A stretch of DNA of 64,000 bases from Phallusia mammillata (lineage: Eukaryota; Chordata; Ascidiacea; Phlebobranchia; Ascidiidae): NCBI GenBank assembly GCA_003260075.1, contig QLIY01000392.1:1-64000 (forward strand), written 5' to 3'. The position numbers and the translations under genes were made by a program. This document shows, in pieces, positions 1-10,547 of the stretch. Below the pieces are notes generated by a model, which was not told the origin of the DNA, ran no database searches, and worked only from the letters and a program-made list of their open reading frames with translations. Every line of letters starts with the position of its first letter. Within the stretch, counting starts at the first letter, position 1.

Positions 1-335
1 AAGATAGTGGACGGTATGGGACCCAATATAAAATAAGCATAGGAAATATATCAATGTTTTAAAATAGTTTATAGTGTATATGCAAGGGCAATATGTGCTA
101 AGCCACCCTTCTAGTTTAAAAATATGGTCTAAAGTTGTGTACAAAAAATGATTATGGTAACATCATTTATAATATCTAACATAAAAACCTTAAATGTTGA
201 TAGTGTAAATGAGTTACTCAAATTTCTATAAAGAGTGAAACCAACTGCATCTTAATAAAACAAATAAATGATTTGTAAACCATGTCAATGCGGCATATGT
301 ATATGTTGTTTTGATAAAATTACCTATGCAACCAG
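1..335. other. Intron of HAUS6 (window edge)
   Basis: AT-rich sequence ending in a usable acceptor (ACCAG at 331-335). No convincing upstream HAUS6 exon is visible, so the preceding exons are probably left of the window. Confidence 0.5.
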
Positions 336-3300
336 AAAACTGGCAGAATTTCGCAAAACAAGGCACAATGAAATGAGGAACAAAATTGAAATGGCAAGAT
401 TAATGTGGGAAAAACTTTCCACTACACTCAAAGATACAAATTACCTTGTAAGTCGTAACATTTAAATTTTGTTTTGTTAAATATATCAAACTTAAAACTT
501 TACAGTACCAAATTGCATTTAAATTACAATTAGGTAAAATAATTTAATGCTTTTTGTGCCTTCTTGCAATTTGGTGCAATTAAATCATAATCTGACAAAA
601 AAATAACATACTGACAGGATCTGCTTATTAATAGAGAGAAGTACTGAATACTGTTATCAAAGAGAAAAATGTTAATAAAATTGACTCTGATCATTTGCAT
701 GTAAAAGTTCCCGCAAAACTTTTGGATGAGTGCCAAGAGGAAATCTATCAGGTATATAATGTGAAATAGTTGGTAAATTAGCATTTACCTATTTACTGGT
801 ATATTATAAATTTGCCACTTGTGTGTTATGAACTGTATCCAATTGAGACTAAACGAAACTAATTTTAGACTATTGGGACCAGTCTGTATCAAGGTGGTAA
901 AATTAATCTGACAAGTCTTGTGTCTTTGAGCAACCTATCCCTCATGTTGATCGCTGATAAAATTCATGAAGGTTTGTTGTAATTTCTGTTAAATTTGGTA
1001 GTTACAAGTGTCTAAAAATACGGCATTTTACCAGATGGAGTACCAAATTTGGAAAAGCACAGTTCTTTCTTGAGTGTCCAGCAGAAATTGCACAGTGGTG
1101 AAGTTGAAAAAATATGTGGTATCAGGTGAAAAACTGACTGAAATTTTACTGTAGACCTAAAAAACCTAAATAAACAGTATATTACAAGGGTTCGGCAACG
1201 CTGATCCAGGGGTTCGATGAAGGCCTGTTGAAGTACAAATACTCGTTATTGTCAAACTTTAGGAGTCTTCTGTCGCTAAAAAATGGCAATTTTTGTTTGC
1301 TAAATATTAAAAAAGGAAGGCTTTTGTTTTAACCAAGAGCATTGTGAGAGTTAATCATAAGCAGTGAAATTTTGTTGGCAGCGAAAATTCATTACTTCAT
1401 CTTTTCCATGTTTCTGTACAGTTGCTAAAAATACAATGCTACATTTTGATAAAAACTAAAAATTGCCGGACTTAATCCTGAAACAAGTTGCTTGTATTAT
1501 TATGTCAGAAATTAACAAAATGAAAAAAACAGTAACTGTCGTCATTAAGTTGGTCTAAAGCTCATTATAACCCACAAAATAAAATGGGTTTAAAAAACCT
1601 ATGATGTAGGTTGTTGGAGTTTGACCAAAGGCTGAAGAATTTCGTAGGGGTTTGGCAGTGATAAAAAGGTTAAGAACCACTGCAGTATGTGTATAAATAC
1701 AGTATATTTATCTAGTGTTTTGTTCTGTTTTTCAGGAAAGAGCTGGAAACATCAAACAGTTTTCTGGCACAACAAACAATTGAGGTTATATCAAAACTAC
1801 AAGCAATATATCAACAACAAAAAGACTCATTGCCCCAAGATGAAGTTTCAACTGGTAAAATTAGTGTGAAAGTTTATAAACTGGAGTTCTAATAACTATA
1901 TTTGGGAGATTTTTGTTGTTGCTTGTAGATAATTTACAGGATTCTTTGGATGATGAGTCTGAAAAGAGAGATTTTCCACCGCCTCAAATGCAGTCACCTA
2001 GCCATTCCCTGGGCCTAGCACAAAAATATTTATTACCAGCAGGTAATGTATTGTTTAACTTACTGATATTATAGTGCATTCATTCCCCATGTATAACATG
2101 CACCTTGTTGACATATTTTAGAGCACCAAGACCTGTCATTTTTGGATGAAATCATTTCTCCAAAGAAAACACATCCTAGCAATTCTGAGTTGAGTCCTAC
2201 AGATCTTGACACAACCTCAGCATCACAAGCTTGGAATATTTCTGTACAAGATATGATGCCAGCATACAAATCACCTATAGCTTCCCAGCACAAAACTTCA
2301 AAAACGCCACCCAAACCTGTTGTGGTGCAAGGAACTCACAAACGAATTAATTTTGACCACTCATTACCTGTTGCAAGACAGGCAGCAACATCCCTCACTC
2401 CAGGTTTGTGTTAAATCATTTGGCAAATTGTTTTATTGTTTCAGGTAGATTTTTAAAAAAACATGTTTTTTTAACACCAGTGTTAATTACCAGTTGGTAA
2501 TAGTGAAACATCCAAAATTAGCGCAAAAAACAAATGTTGATTTTAAGGTAAATATGATACTCTAATTTTCTCTTTCAATTTAGATACACACAGCAAAAAA
2601 TCTTTTCATCAAAAAGTTAAAGGCAGGAAGTCTATGTCTTTGCCTTCATCACCCTTACCTTCATCAGGAATTGACAAATGTGAAGAGATGAGAAAAACAT
2701 CTGCAGCAGAATCAAAATTCATTGAACAGGTGTGTCGTAGTATTTAGTGCTTTCTAAAAAATGACGAAGCTGTCACTACGCCAGAAGGTAAAAACTTTTG
2801 TTCCCGAAAATACCTTTTGCTGTAACAATAGTTGAAAAAAGTATTGTATAGTGCCCTACACTACCAAGTGGTAATGTCTAGTATAGATGTTTGTCAAAAA
2901 TTCTAAACCAATGCTTGTTTTTAAATAAATCAGAAAAAAATGAAACTTAATTCATAAAATTTGGGAGAATCTGCACTAGGGATGGGTCAAAACTGGAAAT
3001 GTTCTGTTTGGTCAAACACCAAGCATCTTACTTATGCTCAGTGCATTGTGATGTCACAAACATTCCCAATTTCACAGTAGTTTTGTAGCTTTTAGAGATC
3101 CTTTATGCTTCCTGTGGTGAAGCGGTACAAGCCCCAGAAGTATGTGTTTTTCCACCATCTAATACAGGGGTTCTTAAACTGGGGGGCGTGAGGGGTTCGC
3201 AGCACAATCTGGCTGCAAAGTTTTACCTGCAAACAATTGTAAATGAATGCATAGGAATCATGTCAGCGCTGATTTTGAACTTATTGTTTGGAAATTGAAG

Positions 3301-4161
3301 TACACTCTTCATTACTGTGAAATGGAGACCACAAGGCGATTTTTATATGGGCACCAAGATATGGTCGTTCTAAAAATAGATTTAAAATTTGTATAATTAG
3401 TCTCATCTTATAAGCAATGCATGTATATACGTCACAAGTAACAAGGGGGGGGGGCCATAGGAGTCATGTCGGCGCTGATTTCAAACTTATTGTTTGGAAA
3501 TTAAAGTACACTCTTCATTACTGTGAAATGGAGACCACGAGGCGATTTTTATATGGGCGCCAAGATATGGTCGTTCTAAAAATCTATTTAAAATTTGTAT
3601 AGTTAGTCTCATCTTATAAGCAATGCATGTATATACGTCACAAGTAACAAAATAAGGCAATTGTTTCCGCACAATTAACACTTTGTGCCTTGTCTGTGAC
3701 GTGACAAAACTGGCTTTGGATCAATCCTGGGAGTTGCAATCCCATGAAAGTAGGTATGGTAATATTAATTCTACGCCATGGAGTAGATTAATTTTTGAAT
3801 GTAACAAAGTTTTCAATACGATATGGCAAACCAAAAATTGACTCGCGAGCCGGAGGAAATGACCTTGCATGCCGTAGTTTGGTGACCCTGTGCTATATAG
3901 TCGGCTGTGCATTTTTTATTTGTTCTTAATTTCGCATCAGAGATTGCCTTGACTGGGGGGGGGGCGGGGCGACATATGCATAGTTTACAAGAATACTGGC
4001 TCTGTGCGTGCAAAAGCCTTTTTTCGCGACTTACCAGTGTTGAAGTGGCTTTTTCCAACGTTAGGAACTCACTTGACAGTAGCTTAAAGCGGACCAACGA
4101 TGTAAGTTTTTTCCTGAAAAACAAGACAAACATCATCAGTGCTAATATTTATTAAGGGGGG

Positions 4162-4255
<94 letters not shown>

Positions 4256-4364
4256 ATATGCATAGTTTACAAGAATACTGGCAACGTGGCTCTGTGCGTG
4301 CAAAAGCCTTTTTTCGCAACTTACCAGTGTTGAAGTGGCTTTTTCCAACGTTAGGAACTCACTT

Positions 4365-4437
<73 letters not shown>

Positions 4438-6885
4438 TCTAACACATTTACAATAAGAGTTGTTTTTTCTTGGACACCCTTTCAAACCCTAGTTTTGTTT
4501 GTTAGCAACAGCAGGGCATGAATATGCAAACTTAATGCTGAGGTCGGTTCATGTGCAATTGCTCAGACAATCACCGAGCATGAAAAACAGTGATGCTCGG
4601 TACCAAGTACTCGGGTTCAGCCCATCCCTATTCTGCACTGAGTGCTGGAAAACTAGGTCTATCCATACTTTTAGAAACTATAAAGAAGTAAGTAATAAAT
4701 ATTAGAATCTTTTTATTTGTATCTTCAGATTGTCAATTGCACCGTGGATGCAAATTCACCAGAAAGTCCAATAGTTGTTTACCAGCAAGATACATTATCG
4801 CAGTTGGGTATGTACTATATATATTGCAATTGTTACAATAATTGTTTTTCTTCAAACATCTCCTTGCAGATCAGACTGCATTTATTTCCCAAGATAAACT
4901 ACAAAGAACACCTCCATCATTCTCTCAAAAAGAAGGCAAGTGCATATTATTTGATTGTCACTAATTTTGATCTTCTGTGGCTTAACTTATGTTTTTAACA
5001 CAAAACTACATTGAGTGTCGAATATGAATAATTGTGGCAATGTTTTGGTAGTGCTGAAAAATTAGCTTCCTGTTTTTTTGTTTTTTTTACTGTTGATTTT
5101 AGTCCAAATTTATTTTTTAGATTCATCCAATTCAAGCAAGTTACAAGATCGCCTACAAGCTTTAAAGGACCAATCGTCGTTTTTGCCCATAGGTATAATT
5201 TTGAGCAAACACAAACTTTGAATTGCTGGTTTAAACAAATGTCATTTTTTTTGTTAATTTATATGACTGATTTAAACAAAGCTGTAATTTTAATTTGTTT
5301 GTACACATGTATTTTTAGGTGTTTCCCATCTAAAGGACATGTCAAGGTCAGATGATGATAAAGATAATGATGACATTAGTTCAACATCAGCTCAAGAGTC
5401 CAGTGAGTCAAGTCCAGGGACACCTGTGAATGAAAGTGAAGGTATCACACTTTGTTATCGGGTTACAATTAATCAAGCCAACTTGGACCAGTAGTTTGAC
5501 AAACTTTGACACAGACCTTTGGGTTCTTTGTACTTTTTGGGGGGCATCTATCTTGAATTGTATATGGGACTCTGTGTGCAGAATGGAAACAGTTTTCATT
5601 ATATCTACAGATTCAAATATTGATCTGCACAACCACCAGAGTCCTGTTAAATCATTTTCTGCCAATGACTTTATTTCTCCTTGCCTAACTCCTGAAAATA
5701 GTTGCAGTCCAGACATCACACCTTCATTTGATATGTCACCTGATGCAGGTATAATTGCTATTGTGAATGATGTACATGACGTTGATTGCAGTGTACCAGT
5801 TGTTAATGGTTTGTTTGCAACAGTCTGATACAATTCTGTTTAGGGGCCATGAACTCAAACACCCTGAGATAGTTCATTTGGGTTGCTTGCTAAACAAAAA
5901 CATTCTACTATTGGGACATTTTTTTTGAATAATTACATTGACTCTTTATCTTTACTTGATCATTGTATTTAGACATGGAATGTGTTGATTCGTTGTTAAA
6001 CGGGTCCGACATATTAACACTAAGTAAATCAGCATTGGGATTTGAGCTTATGGATCTCTCGGATACAGAAAACAGCCCACCAACCACACCACATGTTGCT
6101 ACAAGTAGACTGGTATCAGTGGGGGACGATTTGGGTAAGTTGAAATGTTTGTTCAACTTCTCATGATAACAACATTACTCAGTAAAGTCTCGGTCAAGTC
6201 AAGTGTAATCCTGAAATAATTGGTGTAATGAATAAAAAGTTTGTGGACAAAACTTATTCCCCTCCAGTATGTCACTAATCGTAGTTGCACAATTTCACAA
6301 AAATATTCACCTTGTCGGAGATAGCTGCGCAACGTTGAGACGTTATAAAGAAAGTAGAGGACACAGTTGGTGGAGAGATGGTAAACGCGCTGTAGCTACA
6401 CCCGTATTACAAACTTTATGAGGAGGGGACTTAAATTAGAGGGTGAGATAGGCGCGTTAGGACTTCGAGACTGGGGGGCGTTGATGGAACCAGTCAAGTT
6501 GGCATCTAATTTAACATTATTGTTTTATGGACAGTATGGAATACAGTTCCGATAACTTAATCTGTTTTTGTGTTAAACTACAGGAAGCACTTATCTTAAA
6601 CCTCCAGGGGAGTTGCAGTCCCAAAGATACAATCCTATCGACCTGCTAATGGAAACTCCACCTCCATTTGTTGATCCTGCAGCAGCAAGGAGACTGCGAT
6701 CTCCAAAACGAACAGTTTCTCCCCTAGTGGACATCGGACCAAATTCTAATGCCTACACAAATCTTACGCCCACCAATGAACGATTGTCTGTACATGAGGT
6801 TTCAAAGAACCCTGTTCCGACTCCTGAACTGCTCATTGATTTGCAAACTCCAGATGTCCAACGAACCCGCTCTCTTCTGAAATAA
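336..6885 (+). CDS. HAUS6: HAUS augmin-like complex subunit 6 (HAUS6), 3' part
   Basis: HAUS6 is a subunit of the eight-protein augmin complex, which recruits gamma-tubulin to spindle microtubules for branching nucleation. Exons joined by splice sites and phase: 336-447, 635-751, 869-971, 1035-1125, 1736-1854, 1929-2042, 2122-2403, 2584-2729, 4729-4807, 4870-4935, 5121-5192, 5319-5441, 5611-5748, 5973-6134, 6584-6885 (stop TAA). They encode about 674 residues in one continuous frame. The early exons match the HAUS6 N-terminal domain: MWEKLSTTL, then VKVPAKLLDE, then GKINLTSLVSLSNL. The rest is a Ser/Pro/Thr-rich, poorly conserved tail, as usual in this family. The start codon and roughly the first 150 residues are expected upstream of the window. 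The intron after 4935 has a GC donor (GCAAGT). The 2 kb intron 2730-4728 holds nested transposons. Identity rests on remembered family similarity; the tail alone would not identify it. Confidence 0.8.
1183..1682. mobile_element. Probable hAT-type MITE remnant in a HAUS6 intron
   Basis: Left end ACAAGGGTTCGGCAACG and right end GGTTAAGAACCACTG resemble the CAGTGGTTC-class ends found elsewhere in the window. Flanks are CAGTATAT (1175-1182) and CAGTATGT (1683-1690), a 7/8 match. The termini are only loosely inverted, so this is weaker than the other hAT calls. Confidence 0.4.
3445..3454. other. G10 run between two copies of a ~195-bp block
   Basis: Left copy 3250-3444, right copy 3455-3649. I count about ten substitutions in about 195 bp. 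Probable disguised gap. Confidence 0.7.
3955..3964. other. G10 run followed by CGGGGC
   Basis: Precedes the first copy (3973-4077) of a ~105-bp unit whose second copy is 4255-4366. The second copy has a 7-base insertion. Confidence 0.6.
4156..4253. other. G-run of 6 + 91 (one C at 4162)
   Basis: The longest run in the window, just before the second copy of the 105-bp unit. Long open frames of poly-Gly and poly-Pro here are meaningless. Confidence 0.7.
4367..4436. other. G70 run
   Basis: Replaces the expected right terminus of the hAT element that began at 3165. Confidence 0.7.
6281..6425. repeat. Interspersed repeat, copy 1
   Basis: Shares an interrupted ~130-bp stretch with 32727-32860 in the same orientation, including ATAGCTGCGCAACGTT, AGACGTTA and ACGCGCTG followed by AGCTACACC. 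It lies in the last HAUS6 intron. The family is unknown; a SINE or a small DNA element are both possible. Confidence 0.5.
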
Positions 6886-7318
6886 GTACCTCTCTGGTAT
6901 TTTTCGAAGTATGCCGGTTTAGTCCAATGTACCGACGATCTTTATTAAGTATATGATATATCCATCACTGTTAGCTAAAACATCAAATATAATGCAATCT
7001 TTATGGTATATTAATGAAATAAGATGAGATCTTAGTCAAAACATGCTGACAAAGATGCAACCTACAAACTATGTTGCTTGCCTGTGACTTTTTCATTTGG
7101 TGGGACAGCTTTGTGAATTCTGTTTATTGTTTGTCTATTTTTTTTCAGAATTCATTTTTGCATTTTCAATTATTTTGATTGTTTGATATTCGATTTATTA
7201 TTTGTAACTTGCGTTCCGAAATTCTTTTTGTGTTAAAACAAGTAGGAGCTTTTTTGGCAAATAACACGAAAAAAATATATGAATTTTGAAGTTACAATAG
7301 TCATTGTGTATAGTTCTT

Positions 7319-7328
7319 GGGGGGGGGG
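7319..7328. other. G10 run between ~95-bp copies
   Basis: Left copy about 7222-7318, right copy 7329-7423. Confidence 0.7.
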
Positions 7329-7610
7329 ATCTTTTTGTGTTAAAACAAGTAGGAGCTTTTTTTACGAATAATACGAAAAATATATGAATTTTGAAGTTAC
7401 AATAGTCATTGTGTATAGTTCTTCATTATGCAGCACAAAGTTGGTAGTAAGGCTCCGTCCTTTTGACAACATATTCTGTATTTCTCATAAATGTCGGTCC
7501 ACCACATTACAAGAACCAGTAACCGGGTTATGAGAGTGATATTTTCCCCCTTACAATCGAGCTAAATGTCCTCTCCGTGTTAGTACTTGAAGGTGATAAC
7601 ATGAACAGTT

Positions 7611-7621
7611 GGGGGGGGGGG
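7611..7621. other. G11 run between ~60-bp copies
   Basis: Left copy about 7553-7610, right copy 7622-7682. The native sequence in the right copy has GG at the corresponding place, so the run is 10 plus a native base. Confidence 0.65.
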
Positions 7622-8024
7622 AAACAATCGGGCCAAATGTCCTCTCCGTGTTAGTACTTGAAGGTGATAACATGAACAGTTGGCGTAATTTAGCTGTGAT
7701 GGGAAAAAGGGGCAGTCTTAGCGAACTTTTGAGTTTTTGTCACCACTTTCTCTCGACCATTTTGCTATGTCTTAGTGTTAAATTAGGTTCCGATTATTTG
7801 GCACATGTTTCATGAATAAATTTGGTCCATTTGTATGAAGTCGTATGGTACGTTTTAACACAAACGTTGTTCTGCCAGAAAAATAGCGGTTTTACTATGA
7901 CATAGGGTTACCATATCTGCGTGGGCAAAATTCCAGGCGGTTTTAATAAATATCTTTGGTGGTACCAAAGTTCCGTTACAATGCATTATACAGCATGTTG
8001 TTACCAAGGATGGCAGTACGGTAC

Positions 8025-8034
8025 GGGGGGGGGG
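8025..8034. other. G10 run between ~147-bp copies
   Basis: Left copy 7857-8003, then 21 bases unique to the left side, then the run. Right copy 8037-8184. The two sides diverge after GCATGTTGTTAC, as overlapping contig ends would. Confidence 0.65.
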
Positions 8035-8292
8035 TAACACAAACGTTGTTCTGCCAGAAAAATATCGGTTTTACTATAAACATAGGGTTACCATATCTGC
8101 GTGGGCAAAACTCCAGACGGTTTTAATAAATATCTTTGGTGGTACCAAAGTTCTGTTACAATGCATTATACGGCATGTTGTTACAGGCCCAAACAGTGCT
8201 ATTTTATTTTTTAAATATCATTACTATCATATAGATACGACATTACTACCAAACAGATAAAAAGCGCAGTTGTGTTTCTAAATGGGCTAAGT

Positions 8293-8482
8293 CAGGGGTC
8301 GGCAACCTTTTTTCTACTGCGGACCGGTTTTGAAACTGAAATTTTATCGCGGACCTGTCTTTAAAAAACTACAAACATTTAGCAATGAAAAAACATAAAT
8401 TAGTTTATCATCCCCGGTATACATGGACAAAATGTTTCATAGCATTTAACCTGAAAAATGATACGGACCGGTACCGGGCCGC
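8293..8482. mobile_element. hAT MITE with left end only; right end lost at a G-run
   Basis: Starts CAGGGGTCGGCAACC after GGCTAAGT (8285-8292). Its body (GCGGACC, AAAACTACAAA, AGCATTTAACCTGAAAA) is clearly the same family as 41980-42198. The uninterrupted site, with GGCTAAGT at 8599-8606, occurs in the second copy of the flank. Confidence 0.7.
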
Positions 8483-8493
8483 GGGGGGGGGGG
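8483..8493. other. G11 run truncating a hAT element
   Basis: Stands where about 15 bases of hAT terminus and about 50 bases of flank (8604-8655 in the other copy) should be. After it the sequence resumes at the unit also present at 8656. Confidence 0.65.
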
Positions 8494-8559
8494 TTAGCTT
8501 TTTAAGAAGTCTAGTCGCATGAATATACGAGGAAGGGTGCATCGTACATCAAAATCAGC

Positions 8560-8569
8560 GGGGGGGGGG
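8560..8569. other. G10 run at restart of a duplicated locus
   Basis: Separates the copy carrying the hAT insertion (8257-8559) from the empty-site copy (8571-8720). Confidence 0.65.
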
Positions 8570-8984
8570 CATAAAAAGCGCAGTTGTGTTTCTAAATGGG
8601 CTAAGTTACAAAACAGAAAGTTTTACCAGATCCGTCATTTTAACAGAATGCTGCTTTTTAAGAAGTGTAGTCGCATGAATATACGAGGAAGGGTGCATCG
8701 TACATCAAAATCAGCACAGACAACCGTTATAATGTAAACCTTTTCGTCTCCCTTTAAAAGAATTGTGAATACTACTGTAATTTAAGATACTGGGCGTTAA
8801 AAATCCGGACATTAGAAGTGTTTTTTAAAAAAATATTTCCGGACACAGATTTACACCCTGCAGTATCTGTGAGCAGGCAAAAATAATATATAATCGATAA
8901 AAACATAATAAAACTGCAGCAATTCAAGCACTACTGCAAGTCATGCTGTCATACTGGGTGCACAATAAGTTATAAACACAGGTT

Positions 8985-8995
8985 GGGGGGGGGGG
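8985..8995. other. G11 run between ~60-bp copies
   Basis: Left copy about 8924-8984, right copy 8996-9058. The base following CAGGTT in the right copy is G, so this is 10 plus one native G. Confidence 0.65.
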
Positions 8996-10547
8996 TAAGC
9001 ACTACTGCATAAAGTCATGCTGTCATACTGGGTGCACAATAAGTTATAAACACAGGTTGTGTTGCATTCCGTTTTTAGTTTTGTTGGTTTTAAGTTGTTT
9101 AGGCTTTCGCAACCTGATAGTAGGCTACATGTCGACCGTTTGACTGAAACGGACAAAAGACAGATAAACCTATACGTAGTAGCATAAATGCAAAACAAGT
9201 TTTACGAAAAAAAGGACAAGTTGTACGCTTCAAAGTATTATTGGTAACATTTAGTTTCATGCGATGTTTTTGTCAAATACAATTAAGTCTATGATTTTCA
9301 TGATTATGGTAAAAACGGTACTATTCAGAATTATATTTGTAGACCACCATACGACTTTGGGCATGAACCTAAATAAGAAACCTAACGATTTTTATTCAAA
9401 CTTAAGTAGACTTGTCGCTGCATTCCTAAATGCTTTGGTGCGATATTTCGTACTCCCCCACAGCGTTTACCTAGCAAATAACGGGATATATTTTGCATTG
9501 TTTTCGTGTTGTATAACTAGTTGCATCATTTTCGATACTTAGCTGAGCCGTTTTACTCATTTACCACCACAAATAATAGAAAATATACGACGTTGTAAAC
9601 TTCAAATGTGAGCTTGACTCCCGCGGCATGTAATAAAACTTTTCATTTTGATTTGACACTTGTATGTGTGGCGTTTTTTGTACGAAATTGTAAAACCAAA
9701 GAACATTGTAAAATATTGTAAAGTATAGTTTTTGGTAACAGCCGCTCAAGCAGAACGGTGACGTCATAAAGTAGTCAAACGAGCGTATGCAAATTTTTGG
9801 TGACAGTTGTTTCATGTGCTTTACCTGGCCACCTGCAGTCCTGCGCTATTGATGTTGTGTATTTTTGTCCTTACTAGATTAATACTTGTAGTGTTGTATT
9901 TTGTAGTTACCATTATAGTCTTAGCAAAATTCCCAGTTCGCACCAATCAGCGATTCAGTAAAATGTCGGTTCAACGACGGATAGTAGTCAATAGTCATTA
10001 AGTCAACCAGTCACTCTAACTGTCTCTTGACTCGAGTCTCACACGCTAAGTCCAGTACTATTATACAGAGTGTGGCAGCTGCAGCTGAAGACAACATATG
10101 TATACGAATTACAAAAACAAAGCTCAGAGTCAGACAAAATACTTAATTCACAGCAGTTTACACAATTTTGTGACATTTCTTATGAACTCGTTTTTTTATG
10201 GAACATTAAATTGACGCCAGTCAGAAAAATGTAGGGTACACATAGAAAACAAAACAGTTTTTTTATGCTTGTTTAAAACTGTTTTGTTGCCTTTGTCAGT
10301 AAGACTTGCAGTTTACATATGTCTTTTTGTAAAATAAACATGTTCATAAAAAATATGTTTATGCTATGATTCTGTGTGTTTAATGAAAAAGTAAAAAAAT
10401 ATATGTTAATTTATTTACCTATTATTTGTAAAACATGCAGTTATTGTGTTTGCACCTTGTAAAAAAACTGTGATATATATTTGCAGAATTATCAGGTGAT
10501 AGGTGATAACTTTTCAGCCTATAAACTGTCACAGAGAAAGCATAAAT

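Larger units (their letters stand above)
3165..4436. mobile_element. Second hAT element inserted in the first; right end masked by a G-run
   Basis: Left end CAGGGGTTCTTAAACTGGGG at 3165, preceded by ATCTAATA (3157-3164). ATCTAACA occurs at 4437-4444, immediately after a 70-base G-run, exactly where the right end should stop. The right inverted terminus itself is not present in the sequence. The internal part contains a duplicated block and three further G-runs. Confidence 0.55.
2977..4630. mobile_element. hAT-type MITE (TAGGGATGGG family), disrupted by nested insertion
   Basis: Ends TAGGGATGGGTC and GCCCATCCCTA are inverted. Flanks ATCTGCAC (2969-2976) and TTCTGCAC (4631-4638) match 7/8. The right 150 bp (GAGCATG, GATGCTCGGTACC, ACTCGGGTTC) resembles the intact 232-bp copy at 19730-19961, which shows that the centre has been expanded by later insertions. 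Confidence 0.75.
6886..10547. other. HAUS6 3' region and CCDC9 upstream region
   Basis: No conserved coding segment is seen; the open frames are short and unremarkable. The stretch holds four duplicated blocks around G-runs, one hAT element and AT-rich sequence. A splice-like acceptor TTTTCAG ends at 10517, 30 bases before the CCDC9 ATG, so CCDC9 may have an upstream non-coding exon. Confidence 0.5.

Noticed and set aside
4163..4253. G-quadruplex regulatory element
   Set aside because: G-runs would form quadruplexes, but strict one-strand bias, the standard length of 10 elsewhere and disrupted flanks favour gap filler.
4139..4521. Long poly-Gly / poly-Pro open frames
   Set aside because: They are translations of the 91- and 70-base G-runs, not proteins.
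7219..9060. CRISPR-like or tandem repeat array upstream of CCDC9
   Set aside because: Each locus has only two copies of an unrelated unit; there is no regular repeat-spacer pattern, and the genome is eukaryotic.
9264..9542. 92-codon plus-strand frame
   Set aside because: Hydrophobic, AT-rich intergenic sequence with no splice context or similarity.
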